Source: CAZOOR01 sp964581505
GTDB lineage: Bacteria; Bacteroidota; Ignavibacteria; Kapaibacteriales; UBA2268
DNA: 64,000 nucleotides
Reading direction: 5' to 3'
NCBI GenBank assembly: GCA_964581505.1
Contig: CAZOOR010000005.1
Location: 14,384 to 78,383, forward strand
Of this stretch, positions 55,260 to 63,951 are shown piece by piece. The position numbers and the translations under genes were made by a program. Under the pieces are notes generated by a model. That model had not been told where the DNA came from. It did no database searches and was given only the letters and a program-made list of their open reading frames with translations. The first letter of the stretch is position 1. Each line of letters opens with the position of its first letter.

Positions 55260-55736
55260 TTAAAGACAATCTTCTATTCCCCAGTTACTATGCCCTCTCC
55301 AACATTTCCAATTATTTTTCAATGATACTACGAACCAACGATTATTGCTTTTTGATAATTCCATAATAATTTTTATTCCCTTTACCGAATCGTCCAATAA
55401 ATTATCGTGAATTAATTTCACTTCAATATTCCCGTTGTTTAAGGTTCTTTTTGAAATAATGATTTTCTCATTACCTTCATCGGTTTCAACTTTTAGAGGA
55501 TAGTATAATTTCATTATATCCTCGGGCGATAACTCAGCAGTATTTTGAGATAATTTAATGTTAAAGTCAGAAACATTTATTTCTTCAAACTCTTCGGCAA
55601 TAGCCGGAGTTTGCTCATCAATTTGCTTTTGCTCAATAGTCGCATCATCTTTTTGCTTTTTATCATTCACCGGATTACATGAATATAAGCCGATAATCAA
55701 AGAAAGGAAAAGCGATAAATATATATTTGTTCTCAT
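55260..55736 (-). CDS. Lipoprotein of unknown function
   Basis: About 158 residues. Signal peptide from MRTNIYLSLFLSLIIG with lipobox LYSC, an acidic, Gln-rich linker, then a small alpha/beta domain ending WKCWRGHSNWGIEDC. The Cys-x-RGH-x-W-x-C ending recurs in Bacteroidota lipoproteins as I recall. Not assigned. Confidence 0.65.
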   Translation of the reverse strand: MRTNIYLSLFLSLIIGLYSCNPVNDKKQKDDATIEQKQIDEQTPAIAEEFEEINVSDFNIKLSQNTAELSPEDIMKLYYPLKVETDEGNEKIIISKRTLNNGNIEVKLIHDNLLDDSVKGIKIIMELSKSNNRWFVVSLKNNWKCWRGHSNWGIEDCL

Positions 55737-55757
55737 AATGATTCCCATAGTAGTAAA

Positions 55758-56681
55758 TTAATTGCTTGATAAATTCTTTAAGTCGTTCCAATATTGAAAA
55801 GTAGAAAGCTGTTTAAGGAAATCCTTTTTGAATTGCATTTTTCCGGGTTTAGTGCGGGGCCATGCTAAATCAAGGAATTTCCAGGTAGTATTCATATTAC
55901 CCGTAAAGATTAATTTCAACATTTCCGAAAAGAGTTCAGGGGCTTCAAAACTTCCGGTATCTTCACTATCCCAAGGCTTATTAGTAAATTTAATTTTTGA
56001 GGCAATTAGTTCAAGTTCCTTATCATCAGGTGCTTTCTTCTTCATCAATTCCTTAGCCAAACTATAATGCCCGTTTTTGTAGGAGAGGATATATTCAGGC
56101 AAAAAAGAACAGGCATAGCAGGCATGCCAATATGCAAAAAGACTTGTGGAGTGTTTAATTTCATAAATGCCGTCATTATCCAAATCAACAAGTTTTGGCT
56201 CGGCATCGCCGGACAATTCCAGCAGTTTACTAAAATCTTTTCCCAGCTCATAAATCCAAAACTCATAGCAACAATGGGCGCCGCCGGAAAAATTCTCAAC
56301 GACTAAATCCGGTATATTGTTCCCGTTAATATCCTTTGCTTTAACCGGAATCTCAAGGAAATACAAATCTTCATTCAAATCAATAATCTGCTTATCCGCT
56401 TTGTATCCGTGAAGAATCGATTTTGTATCAATAAATTCGTCGTCAGCCGGATTTTCTATTCTATACAATTCAAACTTGTAGTCATTATATCTTAGCGAGT
56501 CAATCAATTTGGTTTTCTCCTGTTTAGACGAGTTATCACTTGCGTTAGATTCCGTAACGCTATCATAAGATTTAAAGGTATTCTTCATAGCAGAATCAAT
56601 CGGATTATCATTATCTGTTTCATCTTTCCGACCATTGCAAGAAATAAATAGCAACATAGTTAGTACAATTAATGTTTTCAT
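55758..56681 (-). CDS. Lipoprotein with calcium-binding-like repeats
   Basis: About 307 residues from MKTLIVLTMLLF, lipobox FISC. After a Ser/Asn/Asp-rich linker come two EF-hand-like loops, DINGNNIPDL and DLDNDGIYEI, typical of FG-GAP/VCBS or dockerin-like folds, with the Cys-rich AHCCYEFW and HACYACSF between and after. Probably cell-surface. It is upstream of the smaller lipoprotein by 21 bases. Confidence 0.65.
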   Translation of the reverse strand: MKTLIVLTMLLFISCNGRKDETDNDNPIDSAMKNTFKSYDSVTESNASDNSSKQEKTKLIDSLRYNDYKFELYRIENPADDEFIDTKSILHGYKADKQIIDLNEDLYFLEIPVKAKDINGNNIPDLVVENFSGGAHCCYEFWIYELGKDFSKLLELSGDAEPKLVDLDNDGIYEIKHSTSLFAYWHACYACSFLPEYILSYKNGHYSLAKELMKKKAPDDKELELIASKIKFTNKPWDSEDTGSFEAPELFSEMLKLIFTGNMNTTWKFLDLAWPRTKPGKMQFKKDFLKQLSTFQYWNDLKNLSSN

Positions 56682-56952
56682 ACAATTCACACTTCTAAAT
56701 TATATAATAATAAAAAAAAACAATCTAATGTTAATTGCGTCATAGTATTGCAAGATAGAATAAAGAATAATAATTATTTCTATCCGGTATATATTATCAT
56801 TCTAAAGTGATAAATTACAATTTTAAGTGAAATTTTACAAAATAATTTATGCCGATGCAAAGATTTTCGGTAGTGATTATTATAATATTTTATTTTATTT
56901 TACAAGTATAAATATTTACATTTTAAAAAGATTGTTATAAGGAGATATAGAT

Positions 56953-57435
56953 ATGAAAGTAGCAGTTCCGGTTAATGGGGAAGCAATGGAAATTGTAACA
57001 CGAACAGGCAGGGCGCCTTTCTTTGCAATTTTCGAAATAAATGAGAAAAGCTATAATTTTATTGAATTACGTGAAAATCTACATTCACACGAGCATTCGC
57101 ACGAACATGAGCATTCGCACGGTGGCGGTGGTGGACACGGCCAAGGTCGAGAGCATTCGCACGGTGGTGGCGGAGGACATGGGCAAGGAAACGGCGAACA
57201 TTTGCATGGTGGCGGTGGTGGTCATCACTTTCAGGAAGAAGAGTATAGCGAGGAAGAAGTTCGTCATCATCGCAATCAATTGAAAAACATCGGAGATGTC
57301 GATACAATAATCGTCAGAGGACTTGGTCCCAATATGAAAGGTGCGCTCGAAGGTGAAAAAATCAAGGTGATAAGAGCGGCACAGAGGGACGGGAACACAG
57401 CTGACGAATTGGTTAAGAAATTTTTTGTCGATTAA
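56953..57435 (+). CDS. NifX/NafY-fold (dinitrogenase cofactor-type) protein with His/Gly-rich insert
   Basis: 160 residues. The two ends, KVAVPVNGEAMEIVTRTG, PFFAIFEI and IIVRGLGPNMKGAL, EGEKIKVIRA, form the Nitro_FeMo-Co domain (NifX/MTH1175-like). Residues 42-95 interrupt it with a tandem His/Gly-rich segment (HSHEHEHSHGGGGGHG and two similar units). AAGGAG is 9 bases before the ATG. It is followed 21 bases later by a flavoprotein gene. No nif genes are visible, so a metal-handling role rather than nitrogen fixation is likely. Confidence 0.82.
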   Translation: MKVAVPVNGEAMEIVTRTGRAPFFAIFEINEKSYNFIELRENLHSHEHSHEHEHSHGGGGGHGQGREHSHGGGGGHGQGNGEHLHGGGGGHHFQEEEYSEEEVRHHRNQLKNIGDVDTIIVRGLGPNMKGALEGEKIKVIRAAQRDGNTADELVKKFFVD

Positions 57436-57456
57436 TTAATTATCGGGGAGAGAGCA

Positions 57457-59310
57457 ATGGAACTGAGAAATCATTTTATTTTTGCACCGGTAAAAACCGG
57501 ATATGGAGACAAAGAAGGCAATATTTGCGAGCGGCATTTGAACTTCTACGATGCACGTTCCCGCCAAGTAGGGGCGGTTACTCCGGAGCCATTGTATATA
57601 GACAAGGGACTACGTGAACTACCAACACAAATTGGTATTTCATCGGATTCGCATATCGAAGGATTGATTAAATTAACTAATGTTATCCATTCAAACGGAG
57701 CAAAGGCAATTGCACACCTTAATCACCCGGGCAGAATGGCAAATCCGAAAATTCCCGGCAACTATTATGTATCAAGCACGGATAAGCCTTGCGAAAATGC
57801 CGGCGCTATACCTCAGCAACTTGACAGAGCCGGAATGAATAAAGTAATCGCTCTGTTTAAAACTGCGGCAAAGCGTGCGGAAATTGCAGGATTTGATATT
57901 ATAGAATTACAGTTCGGACACGGCTATTTGCTTGCACAATTTCTATCTCCTGCAGTAAATAACAGGAATGATGAATACGGCGGCTGTTGGGAGAATAGGA
58001 TTAAATTTCCTTTGGAGGTGCTTGATGCTGTAAAGTCATCTGTCAATTTAGATATAATAGTCCGAATAAGTGGTGATGAAATAATTCCAAATGGGTTCAA
58101 ATTGGAGGAAGCAATTAAATTGGCAAGAATTCTGGATAAAAAGGGTATTGCGGCTGTCCATATATCGGCTGGCACAATATGCTCTACTCCGCCTTGGTAT
58201 TTCCAACATATGTTTGTACCAAAAGGTAAAACTTGGGAATTTGCCAAAGCAATTAAGAATGAAATATTAACTCCGGTAATATTTGTTGGCCAAATAAATA
58301 CTTTCGATGATGTCAATAAATTACTGACAGATTATAAAGCAGACTTCATCGCTCTGGGACGTCCATTAGTAGCAGACGAGAATTTTGTTGGGAAATATCT
58401 TGGTGAAATTGACGCAAGCCTCCGTCCCTGTCTATCATGTTCGGACGGCTGTCTCGGAGGTGTGAGAAGCGGCAAAGGGCTTGGCTGCCTTGTTAATCCG
58501 ACAGTAGGACGTGAACCGCAAATAATTATGGCTACTACTGACAAAAAACACTTTGCAATTGTTGGTGGCGGTCTTGCCGGAATGAGTGCCGCTGTAACTT
58601 TGCGACAAAGATGTCATAATGTTACTATTTTTGAAAAGGAAAAACTCGGCGGACAATTTAATTATGCCCATCTTCCTCCTAAAAAAGATACAATGAAAAG
58701 TATTGTAGATTATTATAAATCAGAGATTGAGAAATTTGAAATTCCCATTATACACAAGGAAGCAGGTGTTTCCGATTTGCAAGGTAAATTTGATGCCGTT
58801 ATTATTGCAAGCGGCTCGCGACCGGCTATTCCACAGATTGATGGATTAGATAAGTATTATTGGGCGGAACTGTTGAGGGAAGAGAATCTACCGAAAGAGA
58901 AGAATATCGTTATTATCGGTGGCGGATTAATAGGTATGGAGATTGCGCATAAATTAGTTCACCGAGCGAACAAAATTTATATTATTGAACTACTTGACGA
59001 GATTGCTCGCGGTATGGAAATGATAGAAAAAACGCTGACATTAAAAGCGTTCAAAGATGCCGATGTAAATATTTTTACTAATACAAAAGTAACAAGTATT
59101 GACGGCGATAAAGTAAATATCGAAAGTTCCGGTGCAGGTAAATCTCTTGCAAATATTGATATGATTGTTCTTGCAACCGGTATGCAGTCATATAATCCGC
59201 TGAGCAAAGAGCTTGGCGATATTGAGCATTATGTAATAGGAGACGCAAGTGCAGTCGGCAAAGCACAAGATGCCATTCGGAGTGGATTTGATTTGGCACT
59301 TAATCTTTAA
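57457..59310 (+). CDS. Old Yellow Enzyme-type NADH:flavin oxidoreductase
   Basis: 617 residues. N-terminal TIM barrel binding FMN (ELQFGHGYLLAQFLSPAVNNR; HLNHPGRMA), a 4Fe-4S site CLSCSDGC followed by CLVNP, then a C-terminal FAD/NAD domain (IVGGGLAGMSAA; IIGGGLIGMEIA). This is the 2,4-dienoyl-CoA reductase / trimethylamine dehydrogenase / bile-acid reductase group. GGGGAGAG precedes the ATG. The substrate is unknown. Likely co-transcribed with the NifX-like and methyltransferase genes. Confidence 0.92.
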   Translation: MELRNHFIFAPVKTGYGDKEGNICERHLNFYDARSRQVGAVTPEPLYIDKGLRELPTQIGISSDSHIEGLIKLTNVIHSNGAKAIAHLNHPGRMANPKIPGNYYVSSTDKPCENAGAIPQQLDRAGMNKVIALFKTAAKRAEIAGFDIIELQFGHGYLLAQFLSPAVNNRNDEYGGCWENRIKFPLEVLDAVKSSVNLDIIVRISGDEIIPNGFKLEEAIKLARILDKKGIAAVHISAGTICSTPPWYFQHMFVPKGKTWEFAKAIKNEILTPVIFVGQINTFDDVNKLLTDYKADFIALGRPLVADENFVGKYLGEIDASLRPCLSCSDGCLGGVRSGKGLGCLVNPTVGREPQIIMATTDKKHFAIVGGGLAGMSAAVTLRQRCHNVTIFEKEKLGGQFNYAHLPPKKDTMKSIVDYYKSEIEKFEIPIIHKEAGVSDLQGKFDAVIIASGSRPAIPQIDGLDKYYWAELLREENLPKEKNIVIIGGGLIGMEIAHKLVHRANKIYIIELLDEIARGMEMIEKTLTLKAFKDADVNIFTNTKVTSIDGDKVNIESSGAGKSLANIDMIVLATGMQSYNPLSKELGDIEHYVIGDASAVGKAQDAIRSGFDLALNL

Positions 59311-59337
59311 TTTTTATTAAACAAAATTGGAAAAAAA

Positions 59338-59988
59338 ATGGGCAAATATTATCCGGATTCCAAGGTGGAAGTAACGGGTGCGGAAGCAAAGCACTACGAT
59401 TTATTGATGAATTTAATGACACTGGGTAAGTACTCCGGTTTTATCAAAAGTGTTGTTAAAGATATGCACATAAAACCTAATGATTTTATACTTGATTTGG
59501 GTTGTGGCACAGGACGCAATTCCTGTCTAATGCACAAGGAACTCTCGTCGGAGGGAAAGATTATCGGTTTTGACATTTCACCCGAAATGATTGAGCAGTA
59601 TAAAAAGAATTGCCTTGTTCATAACAATATTAGATTTGAAGAAAAGCGTATTGATAGGGATTTGGGTGTGAACGAAGAAGCGGATAAAGCATTTATTTCT
59701 TTTGTATTGCATGGATTTCCGCATAATGTAAGATTGCAAGTAATTGACAATGTATATAAATCACTGAAAACCGGTGGTGAATTTCTAATCTTGGATTATA
59801 ATGAATTTGTTTTAAAAGATATGCCATTCTATTTAAGGATACCATTCACAGCAATGGAATGTAAATATGCTTTTGACTTTCTCGAAAAAGATTGGCGAGC
59901 TATCCTAAGCGACAATGGTTTTGGCGATTTTAGCGAAACGGTTTATTTCGGGAAATACGTTCGTCTGTTACGAGCAAAAAAAATGTAA
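59338..59988 (+). CDS. SAM-dependent methyltransferase (class I)
   Basis: 216 residues. Motif I LDLGCGTGRNS, motif II-like IIGFDISPEMIEQYKK, and LKTGGEFLILDYN fit a UbiE/COQ5-like small-molecule methyltransferase. It starts 27 bases after the flavoprotein gene and ends before a strong terminator, so it closes the operon. Substrate unknown. Confidence 0.85.
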   Translation: MGKYYPDSKVEVTGAEAKHYDLLMNLMTLGKYSGFIKSVVKDMHIKPNDFILDLGCGTGRNSCLMHKELSSEGKIIGFDISPEMIEQYKKNCLVHNNIRFEEKRIDRDLGVNEEADKAFISFVLHGFPHNVRLQVIDNVYKSLKTGGEFLILDYNEFVLKDMPFYLRIPFTAMECKYAFDFLEKDWRAILSDNGFGDFSETVYFGKYVRLLRAKKM

Positions 59989-59995
59989 TTATAAG

Positions 59996-60020
59996 AGGCT
60001 GTCTTAAATCGGGACAGCCT
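59996..60020 (+). terminator. Intrinsic terminator of the flavoprotein operon
   Basis: Stem AGGCTGTC (59996-60003) / GACAGCCT (60013-60020), loop of 9, followed directly by eight T. Confidence 0.92.
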
Positions 60021-60129
60021 TTTTTTTAACTGTGCACTCAGATACATTTATATATTTTTACTCTTCTAATATGCTATCAACCTGCGATTACATTGTACGC
60101 CTCTCACTACCCCGTCCTGTTGAATTTTC

Positions 60130-60160
60130 AAACCGCATCCTTTGGAGTGCGGTTTTTTTT
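60130..60160 (+). repeat. AAACCGCA...TGCGGTTT hairpin element with T-run
   Basis: Stem AAACCGCA/TGCGGTTT (60130-60154) with inner CC/GG pairs, followed by a T-run, so it can work as a second terminator. It resembles the hairpins at 24124-24146 and 24164-24187, so it may be a dispersed repeat. The stretch 60160-60300 between it and the tandem repeat holds no recognised feature. Confidence 0.55.
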
Positions 60161-60300
60161 AGATTGATAGCAATTTTTTCTACACTTTTCTATTTATTAG
60201 TGAATTTTTACTACGATAGCGTAAGAAATACAATGATTATGAAATATAGCGTAATTAGTTGTAGTTGCAATGGGTTATAAGCATCATTCAGTTTGCTGTT

Positions 60301-60350
60301 CTTCTACACTTTTCTACACTTTTCTACACTTTTCTACATTTCTTCTACAT
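60301..60350. repeat. Tandem 10-base repeat (TTTCTACACT)
   Basis: About four to five units of a 10-base TTTCTACACT repeat, the last ones degenerate, and a further partial copy near 60177-60190. Not part of a gene. The 60351-60514 stretch after it shows only a weak TGCGTAA/TTACGCA hairpin (60479-60509). Confidence 0.8.
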
Positions 60351-60514
60351 ATACCTATTACTTTTCAAAGAACGTGGAGTAAGTGAACACTCGTTTGCAA
60401 TATAATGGAATTGTGATGTGGCGACAAGAAAACGGTTTTAAAATAATTTTAATGGAACAGCCGACATACACGTCAGACTGCGTAACTGAAAGGCGAAAGA
60501 CATTACGCACTGCT

Positions 60515-60559
60515 TTATGGCGTCCACCCTGCATATTTCTCGAAGAGCGGAGCGGTGTT
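60515..60559 (-). pseudogene. Rhs-core remnant
   Basis: On the minus strand, one base after the lipoprotein stop, the frame reads NTAPLFEKYAGWTP then TAA. PLFEKYAGWTP is the same sequence that opens the larger Rhs fragment at about 61910 (DPLFEKYAGWTPYQY). It is a short remnant of an Rhs repeat core end, the boundary at which polymorphic-toxin tips are exchanged. Confidence 0.7.
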
Positions 60560-60560
60560 A

Positions 60561-61265
60561 TTATGGCCATAGCATAATAACTTTAGATTTTCTACCTTTA
60601 AAATACATTTCCATTCCTATGGATTTATCATCAAATTCAATCCCATTATAAAATTCTAGTTCTTTTATTGAATATTTTAAACTAATCTTTATATTATTAA
60701 AATTAGTCAATTTATAAATTCCAGAGAATTGAGGAAAGAATTTATGTATAGTCGAATAATCTAAATTTGTAAATATGGAATCGGTTTTTTCGCCTAATTC
60801 GGTTGAATAGTATTCTATGTCAGATTCGTTTTTTTCGGGGTAATTTTGCCACATAAATTCGGGGTAATTTTGCCACATAATAAAGAAACATTTATATTTC
60901 CCTTTAATCTTTTTTATACCTAATAGAATACGCAAAGGAATTGTACTTGGTGGGCAAAATGTAGTTTCTTCCCATCTTGTTTGAAAATATTCAATTTCAA
61001 TATCATTACTTTGAAATAGATTATTATTTTTGATGTCGCAAAATCTACAGAAAAATATTGATTTTAGTTCATCTTGTTTGGAGGAAAATTCTATTTTACA
61101 ATAGCCAGAAGGAAATGAATATAATGATTCAGAATCAATTGAATCCGTAAAAATAATATTTGTTTTATATTTATCAATAGAAATATTGTTCTTCATCTCA
61201 TTATTATTATGACAAGCAAAATGTGTAAATGCCATAAAAAGAAATATGTAAATTGATTTTCTCAT
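60561..61265 (-). CDS. Immunity-type lipoprotein (paralog 1)
   Basis: 234 residues, signal peptide and lipobox ending FACH. It directly follows the HExxH toxin tip (stop and start overlap by one base), the usual place of an immunity gene. The C-terminal 60 residues match the other lipoprotein at 61964-62611 in pattern: KFFPQFSGIYK against TKFPKFNGTYN, and ELEFYNGIEFDDKSIGM against DYEFFNKIKINDFKLGY. It contains a 24-base tandem duplication (60834-60881), MWQNYPE twice. Periplasmic protection against a sibling toxin is an inference. Confidence 0.62.
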   Translation of the reverse strand: MRKSIYIFLFMAFTHFACHNNNEMKNNISIDKYKTNIIFTDSIDSESLYSFPSGYCKIEFSSKQDELKSIFFCRFCDIKNNNLFQSNDIEIEYFQTRWEETTFCPPSTIPLRILLGIKKIKGKYKCFFIMWQNYPEFMWQNYPEKNESDIEYYSTELGEKTDSIFTNLDYSTIHKFFPQFSGIYKLTNFNNIKISLKYSIKELEFYNGIEFDDKSIGMEMYFKGRKSKVIMLWP

Positions 61266-61967
61266 TATTTGCCTATTATTTTATTACCGTAATCTGTCAT
61301 TTCTTCAATTATGTTTTCAGCACTTATTTTACCTTTTTCAAAATCTTCTTTTAAATCCTCATTTCCTGTTAAAATATATTTATATGCACTTACCTTTTTA
61401 CCTGATAACTTCGTGATAGTAGCCTTTGTTAAATAATCCTTCATTATATCCTTACTAATATATCCGGCTGCTAACATTGCACTCCAAGCTCCAAATTCAT
61501 TGTATCCCATATTATGGACAATCTCATGTAATATATTGCCCTCTAATATTTTGTATGCACCTTCTTTTTTCAAATCATACCAAGACACTTTACCACCGAG
61601 ATTAGCTAATCCGTATATATCACCTGGCAGAGATTTCTGCATAACAAATAAAGAATTATTTTTGACGAAGTCAGCTACTTTAGGTGCAATTTTTAACCAA
61701 TGATTATAAAATTGATAATTTATTTTTTTCTGCTAAATAACCGCTTCTGTTGCGGGAAACATTTGGGTCAAATATTTTAGCCAGTCTAATATGCCATTCT
61801 TGACTTACTTCTTTTGCCCATTTCCCGTTATCATCCAGCAAATTCACGGGATTATTGCCCGAGTACTGGTATGGCGTCCACCCTGCGTATTTCTCGAAGA
61901 GTGGGTCTGTACAAACGTATAGTAAAAAATTGAACACATTTATATTTCCAATTAATCTCTTATTCAC
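61265..61967 (-). pseudogene. Rhs C-terminal toxin fragment with HExxH domain, frameshifted
   Basis: The minus strand starts (GTG at 61967) with 20 non-Rhs residues, then DPLFEKYAGWTPYQYSGNNP and LLDDNGKW, the end of an Rhs core. After GYLAE a run of seven A shifts the frame: frame 1 soon stops, while skipping one A continues without a stop through INYQFYNHWLK to LEGNILHEIVHNMGYNEFGAW, a zincin-like HEIVH motif, and ends GNKIIGK. So it is a displaced tip: no long Rhs core or secretion part remains. The shift may be a real mutation or a homopolymer error. Confidence 0.75.
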
Positions 61968-62611
61968 TTAAACCACGTATAACCCAATTTGAAATCATTA
62001 ATTTTAATTTTGTTAAAAAACTCATAATCACTAATACAATAATTATAGTCTATAACTATACTATCAACTTCAATTTTGTTATAAGTACCATTAAATTTTG
62101 GGAATTTTGTTTTTATATCTTCTTCTTCTAGTGTTGTATATAATTTATAAGTTGTCTCATCGATTTCGTTAGTAAACCAATATCTGCTATTCGTCCAAAT
62201 AGTACCCTTTAATTTGTATTCATTATTTGCCCAAAAAATGACAAAAGCTTCATCACCTGATGTTACCGATTGATGAGCATCCGATACAATATATTTCTTA
62301 ATGCCGATTAGACAGAAAGCGCGTTTAATATTGTAATTCTCAAATAAAAACAAAGGATAGAAAATTTCTAAGTCAACTTCTGAAAATTTATTTAATTTTT
62401 TTTCATAACTATGTTTAAATATTATAGGATTTTTTTCTAACTTTGGATTGAATATAAATACTGAACTTTTTTTTGAATACTTACTCTTACTTGACGTATT
62501 TTTTATAGAAATTGGGATTGTAAAATCATCTATTGTTAGTTTATTATTCCTTGTACAAGAACTAACTAAAAATATACACAATATCAAAATATATTTGCTA
62601 TTTTTTATCAT
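61964..62611 (-). CDS. Immunity-type lipoprotein (paralog 2)
   Basis: 215 residues, signal peptide with lipobox VSSC. It shares the FPxFxGxY and EFxNxI C-terminal pattern with the lipoprotein at 60561-61265, so the two are paralogs. Its start overlaps the end of a toxin-like remnant (62598-62687), and its stop overlaps the GTG of the Rhs fragment. This arrangement fits an array of toxin-immunity modules. Confidence 0.6.
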   Translation of the reverse strand: MIKNSKYILILCIFLVSSCTRNNKLTIDDFTIPISIKNTSSKSKYSKKSSVFIFNPKLEKNPIIFKHSYEKKLNKFSEVDLEIFYPLFLFENYNIKRAFCLIGIKKYIVSDAHQSVTSGDEAFVIFWANNEYKLKGTIWTNSRYWFTNEIDETTYKLYTTLEEEDIKTKFPKFNGTYNKIEVDSIVIDYNYCISDYEFFNKIKINDFKLGYTWFK

Positions 62612-62687
62612 CTTTCACTCCAATTATTCTATTACCTTCATTTTTCATTATTCCAAGTATCTCATCATCTGTATCTCTTATTGTTAC
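62598..62687 (-). pseudogene. Remnant of a second toxin C-terminus
   Basis: Minus-strand frame of 29 codons after a run of stops: TDDEILGIMKNEGNRIIG, then VKDDKK and TAG. Its GNRIIG near the end mirrors GNKIIGK at the end of the HExxH toxin fragment, and its stop overlaps the next lipoprotein start by 14 bases, as expected for a toxin tail followed by its immunity gene. Very short, so tentative. Confidence 0.4.
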
Positions 62688-63006
62688 TTACTACTATTTT
62701 TTGTCTATTAAGCGTTGGGTGTTTGAATCACCTAACTTACAATTTGCTACATCATTTACTTATATCTCCCCGTCCCAACATATATCCATACGAAACAAAT
62801 ATACATTTATTTAATTATTAATTCTTGGTCTCGTATGATATATTAATATACAAGTTATTGCGAGTATTTACAAACGGATATTTATTTATGAGTTTGGATT
62901 GACACTCAATTTACGGCGATTTACTCCATAGAATAAGTTTATATATATAAAAAGTATAAATTTTAATATATTGTTTTTTTTGTTTTGACAAATTTGAATT
63001 AATTAT
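62688..63006. other. Intergenic region without recognised feature
   Basis: AT-rich, stops in all frames. It divides the decayed toxin locus (minus) from the glycosyltransferase pair (plus) and probably contains a promoter for the latter, which I cannot place. Confidence 0.5.
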
Positions 63007-63951
63007 ATGAGAATAAGCGTAGTAATCGTAACCCGTAATAGAAAAGAAGATGTTAAACGCTCAATAGATGCCTATCTCAATCAAGAATATGAAGATAAGG
63101 AAGTCATCGTTATAGATAACGAGTCCACAGACGGCACTCGCGAAATGATGGAGCAGGACTATCCGCAAGTTAAATATATGTGGTTGCCCGATAATTTCGA
63201 CATTAGAGCAATAAATATCGGCGTGGAAATGTCCACAGGTGATGTTATCTGGCGTACAGACAGCGATTCGCATCCGGAAAGTCCAAAAGCATTCCAAACG
63301 GCTGTGGACATTTTTGAGAGCAATCCCGATATTCATATTATTTCGACAGAAGATATCGAAGTCCGCAAAGGTAATGAGCCGTGGAATTGGTATCCACTGC
63401 CATGCGACAAGGAGAATGTGCCGCCCGAGGGATATAAAGCAAACTTCTTCCCCGGAACAGGTGCCGCCATTCGCCGCGAAGTATTTGACAAAATAGGTGG
63501 CTTTTGGGAATTTGGTTTTGAGGAGCTGGATTTTTGCACACGTGCAATTGTAGCCGGTTTCAATGTTCGCTATTTCCCAAACATACGCACCCTGCACTAT
63601 GCTTCGCCGCAGGACCGCGACAATCCAAATCGCTGGATATGGACATCACGTCAGTTTATGCGTTACAATTGGCGATATATGCCCACAGGCTTGGCACTTA
63701 AAAGAATGTTCCAAATATTTATTTTCCAAATGATGTCCGCTATTGTGTATCGTTACCCAATCCTTGCTGTGATTGAGTGTTTCTTCACATTGCTGGCAAT
63801 CACATTCTATACTATACGGAATGAAAGACAGGTCGTCCCCGATGATAAACTCGAAGATATTACGCTCGGTGTCTCATTGGCAAAAACTCAGTATAGATTT
63901 TTCAAACAAGTGCTTTTGAGTAAAATCAGAAGGACATGGAAGAAAAAATAA
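63007..63951 (+). CDS. Family 2 glycosyltransferase
   Basis: 314 residues. GT-A fold: ISVVIVTRNRKEDVKRSIDA, VIVIDNESTDGT, the DxD-like metal site in WRTDSDSHPES, then FPGTGAAIRREVFDKIGGF and the acceptor-side EELDFCTRA. A hydrophobic segment near residues 235-270 (MFQIFIFQMMSAIVYRYPIL) may tether it to the membrane. Its last 16 bases overlap the next glycosyltransferase. Confidence 0.92.
   Translation: MRISVVIVTRNRKEDVKRSIDAYLNQEYEDKEVIVIDNESTDGTREMMEQDYPQVKYMWLPDNFDIRAINIGVEMSTGDVIWRTDSDSHPESPKAFQTAVDIFESNPDIHIISTEDIEVRKGNEPWNWYPLPCDKENVPPEGYKANFFPGTGAAIRREVFDKIGGFWEFGFEELDFCTRAIVAGFNVRYFPNIRTLHYASPQDRDNPNRWIWTSRQFMRYNWRYMPTGLALKRMFQIFIFQMMSAIVYRYPILAVIECFFTLLAITFYTIRNERQVVPDDKLEDITLGVSLAKTQYRFFKQVLLSKIRRTWKKK

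Noticed and set aside
57041..57307. Open frames on both strands over the His-rich segment
   Set aside because: They arise from the biased CAT/CAC and GGN repeat codons of the real gene.
56953..57435. Nitrogen-fixation locus
   Set aside because: Only a NifX-fold domain is present; no nifHDK or nifB, and such domains occur widely in non-fixing organisms.
60383..60577. 64-codon plus-strand frame near the Rhs remnant
   Set aside because: It is antisense to the LFEKYAGWTP remnant and the 3' end of a lipoprotein, and shows no ribosome site.
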